Shown: positions 63,601-64,000 of the stretch, piece by piece | Position numbering within the stretch: the first letter of the stretch is position 1 | Layout: each line of letters begins with the position of its first letter | Assembly: GCF_000478585.1 (NCBI RefSeq) | Contig: NZ_ARWI01000001.1 | Span: 1,736,001 to 1,800,000, forward strand | Source: Thiomicrorhabdus sp. Kp2 | GTDB lineage: Bacteria > Pseudomonadota > Gammaproteobacteria > Thiomicrospirales > Thiomicrospiraceae | Reading direction: 5' to 3' | Length of the DNA stretch: 64,000 bases | Program-made: the position numbers and the translations under genes | The notes under the pieces: model-generated | What the model was told of the DNA's origin: nothing | Databases searched by the model: none | Seen by the model: only the letters and a program-made list of their open reading frames with translations

Positions 63601-64000
63601 TACAACGTAGGTTCCTGCTGGTATATCGTTAAAGGCATAGCCGCCATCAAATACACCTGGTCTTGCCTGGTTCCAATTACGAAAACCATCGTAACACTTG
63701 TCAATATTGGCAAGGCCTAGCGTTTCAATCGCGAATGCCGAACTCGCATCTTCGCCAGGGCAACCTTCAGGCAGACTGGCATCCCAACTGTCTGTGGTGA
63801 CTTCAGCAACTAAACTTAATGCTTTGTCTGTCAATAACTCAAGACGCACATTGTCAAAAAGAACCCATGCATTTGAAGAGGTGTTTGTTGCTAATAGGCG
63901 AATCACTAATGGTAGGCCTAGACTCGGATCATCAGCACTTGCCGTATAACTTACGGTAGATGTTAGGTATTCTTGGTCTGGGCTCAAGCTATCATTGTCT
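60658..64000 (-). CDS. Very large secreted beta-helix protein (5' end outside window)
   Basis: At least 1113 residues remain, and the frame is still open at the right edge. Visible regions: a jelly-roll end (SNAWVLFDNVRLELL), a Cna-B-like module (NDIPAGTYVVEVVPPEGYEL), an IPT/TIG-like part (~440-520), then a right-handed parallel beta-helix of Asn-rich turns (NNNITGNSGFLHGGIRVG, NNFICGNYASGNGAGIAH, NNVIVNNVAGYSGAGISL) to ~1000, ending in LDIDNDVRPQGARFDRGADE. The last motif is typical of secreted beta-helix proteins. GC looks higher than elsewhere. It may be a surface protein of a redox cluster; no catalytic residues recognised. Confidence 0.75.
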   Translation of the reverse strand, partial: DNDSLSPDQEYLTSTVSYTASADDPSLGLPLVIRLLATNTSSNAWVLFDNVRLELLTDKALSLVAEVTTDSWDASLPEGCPGEDASSAFAIETLGLANIDKCYDGFRNWNQARPGVFDGGYAFNDIPAGTYVVEVVPPEGYELIKEEDVNVGFGDIFSTVSVSPPAGGPGVFTFPDAATVAAALAPEPGIAQPSCVGDLREVPDTMSLFPSVAEPAPFANALRPLCNRKQVVLADQGQAAADFHLFTTTPVAAQFTGLVLDDISNESNPASPGFGEKWGPANLPISLRDWAGREIYRTYGDAFGRFNGVLPSTYTANIPIPSGYSPAMMSACMNDAGDGQPDPFKLENYGTACYTAQFMPGTTTYLDTPVLPQAAFAGGFNPADCKASKGTPVITSVDNATAGTFGPLVAPGETIVIHSAGTAVEVPNPSYEGPLATAPYNIPTIVRDLSFGASSNTATVELIDSNGIKQALSIQSWTPDEIRVVAPASAMTGELVVTRGDSGKTSVNTVTLTVSNETPVRVAAGESIQVAIDGAANGALILVESGNYNELVIMSKPVRLQGSGANTIIDANQRPTEKLQAWIDKVDGLISSGTVDLLPGQIAGLPTERGAGITVLAKRNGPNRFARHPSRIDGFTITGANSGGGIFINGYAHNLEVANNNITGNSGFLHGGIRVGHPFLPDVNQQANANGYIVFNKNLNIHNNAITINGAIGEQSIGGGLALATGTFNYTVSNNFICGNYASGNGAGIAHLGQSHSGMIDHNRIMFNQSFDPTATPSGGGIFIGGEQPEPPALTLGTGSVEVNANLIQGNQAGSGHGGGIRTQFVNGSEIGFQQRNNKARKPWLLRFINNVIVNNVAGYSGAGISLQDTVRAVINNNTIANNDSTATMGGLIIGNTTTPQPAGISAERYSLALASALNEPNGFSNPLQLLNNIIWHNRAFSFDGSTLQPALSPASPGQCSAGANYWDLGVLGEPQIPLSGSLKLNPRHSILTSLAGGYHSTNLTGNPDFISEYCNGSRSLSTPGPMRVTPAFGEGGNMLDIRFGPLTPEPAVPWAAETGPWNYHIGAASAGLNNGRTIRNLNATNPRSALDIDNDVRPQGARFDRGADERRL

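Overview
The window looks like chromosome from a low-GC marine or halotolerant gammaproteobacterium. A sucrose-phosphatase/fructokinase/amylosucrase operon, the protein sequences and the AT-rich coding all fit the sulfur-oxidising Thiomicrospira/Hydrogenovibrio/Thiomicrorhabdus group, but that placement is an inference and was not searched. Three kinds of DNA lie side by side: core genes (1-18.6 kb and 53.9-56.7 kb), a 35 kb genomic island inserted in a tRNA-Phe gene (18.62-53.90 kb), and a secreted redox-protein cluster running off the right edge (56.7-64.0 kb).

1-3.0 kb: end of a sucrose-phosphatase-like gene, fructokinase and amylosucrase, a sucrose/glucan operon. 3.6-18.3 kb: five consecutive + strand genes that look like a self-contained export system for one giant surface protein: a TolC-like lipoprotein fused to an OmpA-like domain, a periplasmic HlyD adaptor, a 2785-residue DUF4347/cadherin-like/C-type-lectin protein, a GAF-HlyD membrane protein, and a PqqD-like/M50 metalloprotease-like/HlyD membrane protein. 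No ABC ATPase is present. This is my leading candidate for a poorly described system. 18.4-18.65 kb: tRNA-Leu(UAG) and tRNA-Phe(GAA).

18.62-53.90 kb: an island bounded by a perfect 45 bp direct repeat made of the 5' part of tRNA-Phe plus its upstream DNA. The left end has an XRE repressor-like gene, a divergent excisionase-like gene, a tyrosine integrase and an HD-domain protein. The middle is metal resistance, mainly copper: P-type ATPase, two multicopper oxidases, CopB, cytochrome c, DUF302, SHOCT and DsrE-like proteins, a Czc-type RND pump with a HupE-like protein, and a separate Cus-type RND pump. The right end has two overlapping genes for very large tyrosine-recombinase-like proteins (1180 and 890 aa). 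Insertion appears to have swapped promoters: the island brought a consensus promoter for the intact tRNA, while the displaced native tRNA promoter now points at the giant recombinase genes.

53.9-56.7 kb: manC (GDP-mannose synthesis) and a lone gspC (type II secretion). 56.7-64.0 kb: a leftward cluster of a cytochrome c/periplasmic-binding fusion, a SCO1-like copper protein, a LolA-like protein, a small exported protein and a very large beta-helix protein cut by the window end. A palindrome, CAGGCCTG (often extended to ACCAGGCCTGGT), is scattered through the window far more often than chance predicts.
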